NCBI GenBank assembly: GCA_037783545.1
Contig: JBBELK010001253.1
Location: forward strand, 124,001-188,000
From: Henricia sp. BOLD:AAB3569
Lineage: Eukaryota; Echinodermata; Asteroidea; Spinulosida; Echinasteridae
Length of the DNA stretch: 64,000 bases
Direction: 5' to 3'
The notes beneath the pieces are model-generated. The model searched no databases. It saw only the letters and a list, made by a program, of their open reading frames with translations, and was not told the DNA's origin. Position 1 is the first letter of the stretch; every line of letters starts with the position of its first letter. The position numbers and the translations under genes were made by a program. This document shows positions 20,939 through 33,900 of this stretch, in pieces.

Positions 20939-21056
20939 GCCTACGACACTCGGTATTCCCAGGTGGTCTCCCACCGAAGTACTGACCGAGCCCAACGTTG
21001 CTTAACTGCGGTGATCAGACGGGAACCGGTGTATTCAATGTGGTATGGTCGTAGAC
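20939..21056 (-). rRNA. 5S rRNA gene, consensus representative
   Basis: 118-nt consensus gene. The internal promoter is visible: box A region AGTTAAGCAACGTTGG (RNA 50-65), an intermediate segment GGCTCGG, and box C around 80-97 (TTCGGTGGGAGACCACCTG). The stem GGUGG/CCACC (82-86/91-95) closes a GAGA loop. Its 3' side borders a B spacer. Confidence 0.92.
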
Positions 21057-21127
21057 GAATGCTTAACAGGTTTGCGTAATTTGAAACGTTTACTGAAGAA
21101 CAATATTTTACTCGACAAAACAAAAGT

Positions 21128-21245
21128 GCCTACGACACTCGGTATTCCCAGGTGGTCTCCCACCGAAGTACTGACCGAGCCCAACGTTGCTTAACTGCGG
21201 TGATCAGACGGGAACCGGTGTATTCAATGTGGTATGGTCGTAGAC
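21128..21245 (-). rRNA. 5S rRNA gene with B-type upstream spacer, representative
   Basis: 118-nt consensus gene. Its upstream (5') flank is the B spacer with the HindIII site and TTTCAAATTA at -30 to -21; its downstream flank is an A spacer. Units of this and the converse kind alternate. Confidence 0.92.
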
Positions 21246-24200
21246 GAAAGCTTAACAGGTTTGCGTAATTTGAAACGTTTACAGAAGAACAATATTTTAC
21301 TAAAAACAAAAGTGCCTACGACACTCGGTATTCCCGGGTGGTCTCCCACCGAAGTACTGACCGAGCCCAACGTTGCTTAACTGCGGTGATCAGACGGGAA
21401 CCGGTGTATTCAATGTGGTATGGTCGTAGACGAAAGCTTAACAGGTTTGCGTAATTTGAAACGTTTACAGAAGAACAATATTTTACTAAAAACAAAAGTG
21501 CCTACGACACTCGGTATTCCCAGGTGGTCTCCCACCGAAGTATTGACCGAGCCCAACGTTGCTTAACTGCGGTGATCAGACGGGAACCGGTGTATTCAAT
21601 GTGGTATGGTCGTAGACGAATGCTTAACAGGTTTGCGTAATTTTAAACGTTTACTGAAGAACAATATTTTACTCGACAAAACAAAAGTGCCTACGACACT
21701 CGGTATTCCCAGGTGGGCTCCCACCGAAGTACTGACCGAGCCCAACGTTGCTTAACTGCGGTGATCAGACGGGAACCGGTGTATTCAATGTGGTATGGTC
21801 GTAGACGAAAGCTTAACAGGTTTGCGTAATTTGAAAAAACGTTTACAGAAGAACAATATTTTACTAAAAACAAAAGTGCCTACGACACTCGGTATTCCCA
21901 GGTGGTCTCCCACCGAAGTACTGACCGAGCCCAACGTTGCTTAACTGCGGTGATCAGACGGGAACCGGTGTATTCAATGTGGTATGGTCGTAGACGAATG
22001 CTTAACAGGTTTGCGTAATTTTTAACGTTTACTGAAGAACAATATTTTACTCGACAAAACAAAAGTGCCTACGACACTCGGTATTCCCAGGTGGTCTCCC
22101 ACCGAAGTACTGACCGAGCCCAACGTTGCTTAACTGCGGTGATCAGACGGGAACCGGTGTATTCAATGTGGTATGGTCGTAGACGAATGCTTAACAGGTT
22201 TGCGTAATTTTAAACGTTTACTGAAGAACAATATTTTACTAAAAACAAAAGTGCCTACGACACTCGGTATTCCCAGGTGGTCTCCCACCGAAGTACTGAC
22301 CGAGCCCAACGTTGCTTAACTGCGGTGATCAGACGGGAACCGGTGTATTCAATGTGGTATGGTCGTAGACGAGTGCTTAACAGGTTTGCGTAATTTTAAA
22401 CGTTTACTGAAGAACAATATTTTACTCGACAAAACAAAAGTGCCTACGACACTCGGTATTCCCAGGTGGTCTCCCACCGAAGTACTGACCGAGCCCAACG
22501 TTGCTTAACTGCGGTGATCAGACGGGAACCGGTGTATTCAATGTGGTATGGTCGTAGACGAAAGCTTAACAGGTTTGCGTAATTTGAAACGTTTACAGAA
22601 GAACAATATTTTACTAAAAACAAAAGTGCCTACGACACTCGGTATTCCCAGCTGGTCTCCCACCGAAGTATTGACCGAGCCCAACGTTGCTTAACTGCGG
22701 TGATCAGACGGGAACCGGTGTATTCAATGTGGTATGGTCGTAGACGAATGCTTAACAGGTTTGCGTAATTTTAAACGTTTACTGAAGAACAATATTTTAC
22801 TCGACAAAACAAAAGTGCCTACGACACTCGGTATTCCCAGGTGGTCTCCCACCGAAGTACTGACCGAGCCCAACGTTGCTTAACTGCGGTGATCAGACGG
22901 GAACCGGTGTATTCAATGTGGTATGGTCGTAGACGAAAGCTTAACAGGTTTGCGTAATTTGAAAAAACGTTTACAGAAGAACAATATTTTACTCGACAAA
23001 ACAAAAGTGCCTACGACACTCGGTATTCCCAGGTGGTCTCCCACCGAAGTACTGACCGAGCCCAACGTTGCTTAACTGCGGTGATCAGACGGGAACCGGT
23101 GTATTCAATGTGGTATGGTCGTAGACGAAAGCTTAACAGGTTTGCGTAATTTGAAACGTTTACAGAAGAACAATATTTTACTAAAAACAAAAGTGCCTAC
23201 GACACTCGGTATTCCCAGGTGGTCTCCCACCGAAGTACTGACCGAGCCCAACGTTGCTTAACTGCGGTGATCAGACGGGAACCGGTGTATTCAATGTGGT
23301 ATGGTCGTAGACGAATGCTTAACAGGTTTGCGTAATTTTAAACGTTTACTGAAGAACAATATTTTACTCGACAAAACAAAAGTGCCTACGACACTCGGTA
23401 TTCCCAGGTGGTCTCCCACCGAAGTACTGACCGAGCCCAACGTTGCTTAACTGCGGTGATCAGACGGGAACCGGTGTATTCAATGTGGTATGGTCGTAGA
23501 CGAAAGCTTAACAGGTTTGCGTAATTTGAAACGTTTACAGAAGAACAATATTTTACTAAAAACAAAAGTGCCTACGACACTCGGTATTCCCAGGTGGTCT
23601 CCACCGAAGTACTGACCGAGCCCAACGTTGCTTAACTGCGGTGATCAGACGGGAACCGGTGTATTCAATGTGGTATGGTCGTAGACGAATGCTTAACAGG
23701 TTTGCGTAATTTTAAACGTTTACTGAAGAACAATATTTTACTCGACAAAACAAAAGTGCCTACGACACTCGGTATTCCCAGGTGGTCTCCCACCGAAGTA
23801 CTGACCGAGCCCAACGTTGCTTAACTGCGGTGATCAGACGGGAACCGGTCTATTCAATGTGGTATGGTCGTAGACGAAAGCTTAACAGGTTTGCGTAATT
23901 TGAAACGTTTACAGAAGAACAATATTTTACTAAAAACAAAAGTGCCTACGACACTCGGTATTCCCAGGTGGTCTCCCACCGAAGTACTGACCGAGCCCAA
24001 CGTTGCTTAACTGCGGTGATCAGACGGGAACCGGTGTATTCAATGTGGTATGGTCGTAGACGAATGCTTAACAGGTTTGCGTAATTTTAAACGTTTACTG
24101 GAAAACAATATTTTACTCGACAAAACAAAAGTGCCTACGACACTCGGTATTCCCAGGTGGTCTCCCACCGAAGTACTGACCGAGCCCAACGTTGCTTAAC

Positions 24201-25448
24201 TGCGGTGATCATACGGGAACCGGTGTATTCAATGTGGTATGGTCGTAGACGAAAGCTTAACAGGTTTGCGTAATTTGAAACGTTTACAGAAGAACAATAT
24301 TTTACTAAAAACAAAAGTGCCTACGACACTCGGTATTCCCAGGTGGTCTACCACCGAAGTACTGACCGAGCCCAACGTTGCTTAACTGCGGTGATCAGAC
24401 GGGAACCGGTGTATTCAATGTGGTATGGTCGTAGACGAATGCTTAACAGGTTTGCGTAATTTTAAACGTTTACTGAAGAACAATATTTTACTCGACAAAA
24501 CAAAAGTGCCTACGACACTCGGTATTCCCAGGTGGTCTCCCACCGAAGTACTGACCGAGCCCAACGTTGCTTAACTGCGGTGATCAGACGGGAACCGGTG
24601 TATTCAATGTGGTATGGTCGTAGACGAAAGCTTAACAGGTTTGCGTAATTTGAAAAAACGTTTACAGAAGAACAATATTTTACTAAAAACAAAAGTGCCT
24701 ACGACACTCGGTATTCCCAGGTGGTCTCCCACCGAAGTACTGACCGAGCCCAACGTTGCTTAACTGCGGTGATCAGACGGGAACCGGTGTATTCAATGTG
24801 GTATGGTCGTAGACGAATGCTTAACAGGTTTGCGTAATTTTTAACGTTTACTGAAGAACAATATTTTACTCGACAAAACAAAAGTGCCTACGACACTCGG
24901 TATTCCCAGGTGGTCTCCCACCGAAGTACTGACCGAGCCCAACGTTGCTTAACTGCGGTGATCAGACGGGAACCGGTGTATTCAATGTGGTATGGTCGTA
25001 GACGAATGCTTAACAGGTTTGCGTAATTTTAAACGTTTACTGAAGAACAATATTTTACTAAAAACAAAAGTGCCTACGACACTCGGTATTCCCAGGTGGT
25101 CTCCCACCGAAGTACTGACCGAGCCCAACGTTGCTTAACTGCGGTGATCAGACGGGAACCGGTGTATTCAATGTGGTATGGTCGTAGACGAATGCTTAAC
25201 AGGTTTGCGTAATTTTAAACGTTTACTGAAGAACAATATTTTACTCGACAAAACAAAAGTGCCTACGACACTCGGTATTCCCAGGTGGTCTCCCACCGAA
25301 GTACTGACCGAGCCCAACGTTGCTTAACTGCGGTGATCAGACGGGAACCGGTGTATTCAATGTGGTATGGTCGTAGACGAATGCTTAACAGGTTTGCGTA
25401 ATTTGAAACGTTTACAGAAGAACAATATTTTACTAAAAACAAAAGTGC

Positions 25449-27700
25449 CTACGACACTCGGTATTCCCAGCTGGTCTCCCACCGAAGTATTGACCGAGCC
25501 CAACGTTGCTTAACTGCGGTGATCAGACGGGAACCGGTGTATTCAATGTGGTATGGTCGTAGACGAATGCTTAACAGGTTTGCGTAATTTTTAACGTTTA
25601 CTGAAGAACAATATTTTACTCGACAAAACAAAAGTGCCTACGACACTCGGTATTCCCAGGTGGTCTCCCACCGAAGTACTGACCGAGCCCAACGTTGCTT
25701 AACTGCGGTGATCAGACGGGAATCGGTGTATTCAATGTGGTATGGTCGTAGACGAATGCTTAACAGGTTTGCGTAATTTTAAACGTTTACTGAAGAACAA
25801 TATTTTACTAAAAACAAAAGTGCCTACGACACTCGGTATTCCCAGGTGGTCTCCCACCGAAGTACTGACCGAGCCCAACGTTGCTTAACTGCGGTGATCA
25901 GACGGGAACCGGTGTATTCAATGTGGTATGGTCGTAGACGAATGCTTAACAGGTTTGCGTAATTTTAAACGTTTACTGAAGAACAATATTTTACTCGACA
26001 AAACAAAAGTGCCTACGACACTCGGTATTCCCAGGTGGTCTCCCACCGAAGTACTGACCGAGCCCAACGTTGCTTAACTGCGGTGATCAGACGGGAACCG
26101 GTGTATTCAATGTGGTATGGTCGTAGACGAAAGCTTAACAGGTTTGCGTAATTTGAAACGTTTACAGAAGAACAATATTTTACTAAAAACAAAAGTGCCT
26201 ACGACACTCGGTATTCCCAGCTGGTCTCCCACCGAAGTATTGACCGAGCCCAACGTTGCTTAACTGCGGTGATCAGACGGGAACCGGTGTATTCAATGTG
26301 GTATGGTCGTAGACGAATGCTTAACAGGTTTGCGTAATTTTTAACGTTTACTGAAGAACAATATTTTACTCGACAAAACAAAAGTGCCTACGACACTCGG
26401 TATTCCCAGGTGGTCTCCCACCGAAGTACTGACCGAGCCCAACGTTGCTTAACTGCGGTGATCAGACGGGAATCGGTGTATTCAATGTGGTATGGTCGTA
26501 GACGAATGCTTAACAGGTTTGCGTAATTTGAAACGTTTACTGAAGAACAATATTTTACTCGACAAAACAAAAGTGCCTACGACACTCGGTATTCCCAGGT
26601 GGTCTCCCACCGAAGTACTGACCGAGCCCAACGTTGCTTAACTGCGGTGATCAGACGGGAACCGGTGTATTCAATGTGGTATGGTCGTAGACGAAAGCTT
26701 AACAGGTTTGCGTAATTTGAAACGTTTACAGAAGAACAATATTTTACTAAAAACAAAAGTGACTACGACACTCGGTATTCCCAGGTGGTCTCCCACCGAA
26801 GTACTGACCGAGCCCAACGTTGCTTAACTGCGGTGATCAGACGGGAACCGGTGTATTCAATGTGGTATGGTCGTAGACGAAAGCTTAACAGGTTTGCGTA
26901 ATTTGAAACGTTTACAGAAGAACAATATTTTACTAAAAACAAAAGTGCCTACGACACTCGGTATTCCCAGGTGGTCTCCCACCGAAGTATTGACCGAGCC
27001 CAACGTTGCTTAACTGTGGTGATCAGACGGGAACCGGTGTATTCAATGTGGTATGGTCGTAGACGAATGCTTAACAGGTTTGCGTAATTTTTAACGTTTA
27101 CTGAAGAACAATATTTTACTCGACAAAACAAAAGTGCCTACGACACTCGGTATTCCCAGGTGGTCTCCCACCGAAGTACTGACCGAGCCCAACGTTGCTT
27201 AACTGCGGTGATCAGACGGGAACCGGTGTATTCAATGTGGTATGGTCGTAGACGAAAGCTTAACAGGTTTGCGTAATTTGAAACGTTTACAGAAGAACAA
27301 TATTTTACTAAAAACAAAAGTGACTACGACACTCGGTATTCCCAGGTGGTCTCCCACCGAAGTACTGACCGAGCCCAACGTTGCTTAACTGCGGTGATCA
27401 GACGGGAACCGGTGTATTCAATGTGGTATGGTCGTAGACGAAAGCTTAACAGGTTTGCGTAATTTGAAACGTTTACAGAAGAACAATATTTTACTAAAAA
27501 CAAAAGTGCCTACGACACTCGGTATTCCCAGGTGGTCTCCCACCGAAGTATTGACCGAGCCCAACGTTGCTTAACTGTGGTGATCAGACGGGAACCGGTG
27601 TATTCAATGTGGTATGGTCGTAGACGAATGCTTAACAGGTTTGCGTAATTTTTAACGTTTACTGAAGAACAATATTTTACTCGACAAAACAAAAGTGCCT
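25449..27700 (-). repeat. Nested 4-unit and 3-unit duplications
   Basis: The variant AATCGGTG recurs at 25721 and 26471 (750 bp, four units). GTGACTACG at 26761 and 27322 and CTGTGGTG at 27014 and 27575 recur 561 bp apart (three units). These are adjacent blocks, so several exchange events overlapped here. Confidence 0.85.
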
Positions 27701-30700
27701 ACGACACTCGGTATTCCCAGGTGGTCTCCCACCGAAGTACTGACCGAGCCCAACGTTGCTTAACTGCGGTGATCAGACGGGAACCGGTGTATTCAATGTG
27801 GTATGGTCGTAGACGAATGCTTAACAGGTTTGCGTAATTTTAAACGTTTACTGAAGAACAATATTTTACTAAAAACAAAAGTGCCTACGACACTCGGTAT
27901 TCCCAGGTGGTCTCCCACCGAAGTACTGACCGAGCCCAACGTTGCTTAACTGCGGTGATCAGACGGGAACCGGTGTATTCAATGTGGTATGGTCGTAGAC
28001 GAATGCTTAACAGGTTTGCGTAATTTTAAACGTTTACTGAAGAACAATATTTTACTCGACAAAACAAAAGTGCCTACGACACTCGGTATTCCCAGGTGGT
28101 CTCCCACCGAAGTACTGACCGAGCCCAACGTTGCTTAACTGCGGTGATCAGACGGGAACCGGTGTATTCAATGTGGTATGGTCGTAGACGAAAGCTTAAC
28201 AGGTTTGCGTAATTTGAAACGTTTACAGAAGAACAATATTTTACTAAAAACAAAAGTGCCTACGACACTCGGTATTCCCAGCTGGTCTCCCACCGAAGTA
28301 TTGACCGAGCCCAACGTTGCTTAACTGCGGTGATCAGACGGGAACCGGTGTATTCAATGTGGTATGGTCGTAGACGAATGCTTAACAGGTTTGCGTAATT
28401 TTAAACGTTTACTGAAGAACAATATTTTACTCGACAAAACAAAAGTGCCTACGACACTCGGTATTCCCAGGTGGTCTCCCACCGAAGTACTGACCGAGCC
28501 CAACGTTGCTTAACTGCGGTGATCAGACGGGAACCGGTGTATTCAATGTGGTATGGTCGTAGACGAAAGCTTAACAGGTTTGCGTAATTTGAAAAAACGT
28601 TTACAGAAGAACAATATTTTACTAAAAACAAAAGTGCCTACGACACTCGGTATTCCCAGGTGGTCTCCCACCGAAGTACTGACCGAGCCCAACGTTGCTT
28701 AACTGCGGTGATCAGACGGGAACCGGTGTATTCAATGTGGTATGGTCGTAGACGAATGCTTAACAGGTTTGCGTAATTTGAAACGTTTACTGAAGAACAA
28801 TATTTTACTCGACAAAACAAAAGTGCCTACGACACTCGGTATTCCCAGGTGGTCTCCCACCGAAGTACTGACCGAGCCCAACGTTGCTTAACTGCGGTGA
28901 TCAGACGGGAACCGGTGTATTCAATGTGGTATGGTCGTAGACGAAAGCTTAACAGGTTTGCTTAATTTGAAACGTTTACAGAAGAACAATATTTTACTAA
29001 AAACAAAAGTGCCTACGACACTCGGTATTCCCAGGTGGTCTCCCACCGAAGTACTGACCGAGCCCAACGTTGCTTAACTGCGGTGATCAGACGGGAACCG
29101 GTGTATTCAATGTGGTATGGTCGTAGACGAATGCTTAACAGGTTTGCGTAATTTTAAACGTTTACTGAAGAACAATATTTTACTCGACAAAACAAAAGTG
29201 CCTACGACACTCGGTATTCCCAGGTGGTCTCCCACCGAAGTACTGACCGAGCCCAACGTTGCTTAACTGCGGTGATCAGACGGGAACCGGTGTATTCAAT
29301 GTGGTATGGTCGTAGACGAAAGCTTAACAGGTTTGCGTAATTTGAAACGTTTACAGAAGAACAATATTTTACTAAAAACAAAAGTGCCTACGACACTCGG
29401 TATTCCCAGGTGGTCTCCACCGAAGTACTGACCGAGCCCAACGTTGCTTAACTGCGGTGATCAGACGGGAACCGGTGTATTCAATGTGGTATGGTCGTAG
29501 ACGAATGCTTAACAGGTTTGCGTAATTTTAAACGTTTACTGAAGAACAATATTTTACTCGAAAAAACAAAAGTGCCTACGACACTCGGTATTCCCAGGTG
29601 GTCTCCCATCGAAGTACTGACCGAGCCCAACGTTGCTTAACTGCGGTGATCAGACGGGAACCGGTCTATTCAATGTGGTATGGTCGTAGACGAAAGCTTA
29701 ACAGGTTTGCGTAATTTGAAACGTTTACAGAAGAACAATATTTTACTAAAAACAAAAGTGCCTACGACACTCGGTATTCCCAGGTGGTCTCCCACCGAAG
29801 TACTGACCGAGCCCAACGTTGCTTAACTGCGGTGATCAGACGGGAACCGGTGTATTCAATGTGGTATGGTCGTAGACGAATGCTTAACAGGTTTGCGTAA
29901 TTTTAAACGTTTACTGAAAAACAATATTTTACTCGACAAAACAAAAGTGCCTACGACACTCGGTATTCCCAGGTGGTCTCCCACCGAAGTACTGACCGAG
30001 CCCAACGTTGCTTAACTGCGGTGATCAGACGGGAACCGGTGTATTCAATGTGGTATGGTCGTAGACGAAAGCTTAACAGGTTTGCGTAATTTGAAACGTT
30101 TACAGAAGAACAATATTTTACTAAAAACAAAAGTGCCTACGACACTCGGTATTCCCAGGTGGTCTCCCACCGAAGTACTGACCGAGCCCAACGTTGCTTA
30201 ACTGCGGTGATCAGACGGGAACCGATGTATTCAATGTGGTATGGTCGTAGACGAATGCTTAACAGGTTTGCGTAATTTTAAACGTTTACTGAAGAACAAT
30301 ATTTTACTCGACAAAACAAAAGTGCCTATGACACTCGGTATTCCCAGGTGGTCTCCCACCGAAGTACTGACCGAGCCCAACGTTGCTTAACTGCGGTGAT
30401 CAGACGGGAACCGGTGTATTCAATGTGGTATGGTCGTAGACGAAAGCTTAACAGGTTTGCGTAATTTGAAACGTTTACAGAAGAACAATATTTTACTAAA
30501 AACAAAAGTGCCTACGACACTCGGTATTCCCAGGTGGTCTCCCACCGAAGTATTGACCGAGCCCAACGTTGCTTAACTGCGGTGATCAGACGGGAACCGG
30601 TGTATTCAATGTGGTATGGTCGTAGACGAATGCTTAACAGGTTTGCGTAATTTTAAACGTTTACTGAAGAACAATATTTTACTCGACAAAACAAAAGTGC

Positions 30701-32640
30701 CTACGACACTCGGTATTCCCAGGTGGTCTCCCACCGAAGTACTGACCGAGCCCAACGTTGCTTAACTGCGGTGATCAGACGGGAACCGGTGTATTCAATG
30801 TGGTATGGTCGTAGACGAATGCTTAACAGGTTTGCGTAATTTTAAACGTTTACTGAAGAACAATATTTTACTCGACAAAACAAAAGTGCCTACGACACTC
30901 GGTATTCCCAGGTGGTCTCCCACCGAAGTATTGACCGAGCCCAACGTTGCTTAACTGCGGTGATCAGACGGGAACCGGTCTATTCAATGTGGTATGGTCG
31001 TAGACGAAAGCTTAACAGGTTTGCGTAATTTGAAACGTTTACAGAAGAACAATATTTTACTAAAAACAAAAGTGCCTACGACACTCGGTATTCCCAGGTG
31101 GTCTCCCACCGAAGTACTGACCGAGCCCAACGTTGCTTAACTGCGGTGATCAGACGGGAACCGGTGTATTCAATGTGGTATGGTCGTAGACGAATGCTTA
31201 ACAGGTTTGCGTAATTTTAAACGTTTACTGAAAAACAATATTTTACTCGACAAAACAAAAGTGCCTACGACACTCGGTATTCCCAGGTGGTCTCCCACCG
31301 AAGTACTGACCGAGCCCAACGTTGCTTAACTGCGGTGATCAGACGGGAACCGGTGTATTCAATGTGGTATGGTCGTAGACGAAAGCTTAACAGGTTTGCG
31401 TAATTTGAAACGTTTACAGAAGAACAATATTTTACTAAAAACAAAAGTGCCTACGACACTCGGTATTCCCAGGTGGTCTCCCACCGAAGTACTGACCGAG
31501 CCCAACGTTGCTTAACTGCGGTGATCAGACGGGAACCGGTGTATTCAATGTGGTATGGTCGTAGACGAATGCTTAACAGGTTTGCGTAATTTTAAACGTT
31601 TACTGAAGAACAATATTTTACTCGACAAAACAAAAGTGCCTACGACACTCGGTATTCCCAGGTGGTCTCCCACCGAAGTACTGACCGAGCCCAACGTTGC
31701 TTAACTGCGGTGATCAGACGGGAACCGGTGTATTCAATGTGGTATGGTCGTAGACGAATGCTTAACAGGTTTGCGTAATTTTTAACGTTTACTGAAGAAC
31801 AATATTTTACTCGACAAAACAAAAGTGCCTACGACACTCGGTATTCCCAGGTGGTCTCCCACCGAAGTACTGACCGAGCCCAACGTTGCTTAACTGCGGT
31901 GATCAGACGGGAACCGGTGTATTCAATGTGGTATGGTCGTAGACGAATGCTTAACAGGTTTGCGTAATTTTAAACGTTTACTGAAGAACAATATTTTACT
32001 AAAAACAAAAGTGCCTACGACACTCGGTATTCCCAGGTGGTCTCCCACCGAAGTACTGACCGAGCCCAACGTTGCTTAACTGCGGTGATCAGACGGGAAC
32101 CGGTGTATTCAATGTGGTATGGTCGTAGACGAATGCTTAACAGGTTTGCGTAATTTTAAACGTTTACTGAAGAACAATATTTTACTCGACAAAACAAAAG
32201 TGCCTACGACACTCGGTATTCCCAGGTGGTCTCCCACCGAAGTACTGACCGAGCCCAACGTTGCTTAACTGCGGTGATCAGACGGGAACCGGTGTATTCA
32301 ATGTGGTATGGTCGTAGACGAAAGCTTAACAGGTTTGCGTAATTTGAAACGTTTACAGAAGAACAATATTTTACTAAAAACAAAAGTGCCTACGACACTC
32401 GGTATTCCCAGCTGGTCTCCCACCGAAGTATTGACCGAGCCCAACGTTGCTTAACTGCGGTGATCAGACGGGAACCGGTGTATTCAATGTGGTATGGTCG
32501 TAGACGAATGCTTAACAGGTTTGCGTAGTTTTAAACGTTTACTGAAGAACAATATTTTACTCGACAAAACAAAAGTGCCTACGACACTCGGTATTCCCAG
32601 GTGGTCTCCCACCGAAGTACTGACCGAGCCCAACGTTGCT

Positions 32641-33900
32641 TAACTGCGGTGATCAGACGGGAACCGGTGTATTCAATGTGGTATGGTCGTAGACGAAAGC
32701 TTAACAGGTTTGCGTAATTTGAAAAAAACGTTTACAGAAGAACAATATTTTACTAAAAACAAAAGTGCCTACGACACTCGGTATTCCCAGGTGGTCTCCC
32801 ACCGAAGTACTGACCGAGCCCAACGTTGCTTAACTGCGGTGATCAGACGGGAACCGGTGTATTCAATGTGGTATGGTCGTAGACGAATGCTTAACAGGTT
32901 TGCGTAATTTGAAACGTTTACTGAAGAACAATATTTTACTCGACAAAACAAAAGTGCCTACGACACTCGGTATTCCCAGGTGGTCTCCCACCGAAGTACT
33001 GACCGAGCCCAACGTTGCTTAACTGCGGTGATCAGACGGGAACCGGTGTATTCAATGTGGTATGGTCGTAGACGAAAGCTTAACAGGTTTGCGTAATTTG
33101 AAACGTTTACAGAAGAACAATATTTTACTAAAAACAAAAGTGCCTACGACACTCGGTATTCCCAGGTGGTCTCCCACCGAAGTACTGACCGAGCCCAACG
33201 TTGCTTAACTGCGGTGATCAGACGGGAACCGGTGTATTCAATGTGGTATGGTCGTAGACGAAAGCTTAACAGGTTTGCGTAATTTGAAACGTTTACAGAA
33301 GAACAATATTTTACTAAAAACAAAAGTGCCTACGACACTCGGTATTCCCAGGTGGTCTCCCACCGAAGTATTGACCGAGCCCAACGTTGCTTAACTGCGG
33401 TGATCAGACGGGAACCGGTGTATTCAATGTGGTATGGTCGTAGACGAATGCTTAACAGGTTTGCGTAATTTTAAACGTTTACTGAAGAACAATATTTTAC
33501 TCGACAAAACAAAAGTGCCTACGACACTCGGTATTCCCAGGTGGTCTCCCACCGAAGTACTGACCGAGCCCAACGTTGCTTAACTGCGGTGATCAGACGG
33601 GAACCGGTGTATTCAATGTGGTATGGTCGTAGACGAAAGCTTAACAGGTTTGCGTAATTTGAAAAAAACGTTTACAGAAGAACAATATTTTACTAAAAAC
33701 AAAAGTGCCTACGACACTCGGTATTCCCAGGTGGTCTCCCACCGAAGTACTGACCGAGCCCAACGTTGCTTAACTGCGGTGATCAGACGGGAACCGGTGT
33801 ATTCAATGTGGTATGGTCGTAGACGAATGCTTAACAGGTTTGCGTAATTTTTAACGTTTACTGAAGAACAATATTTTACTCGACAAAACAAAAGTGCCTA
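32641..33900 (-). repeat. Five-unit duplication (offset 940 bp)
   Basis: A rare spacer with a seven-A tract (TTGAAAAAAACG) occurs at about 32719 and 33659, with identical surroundings, 940 bp apart. Confidence 0.8.
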
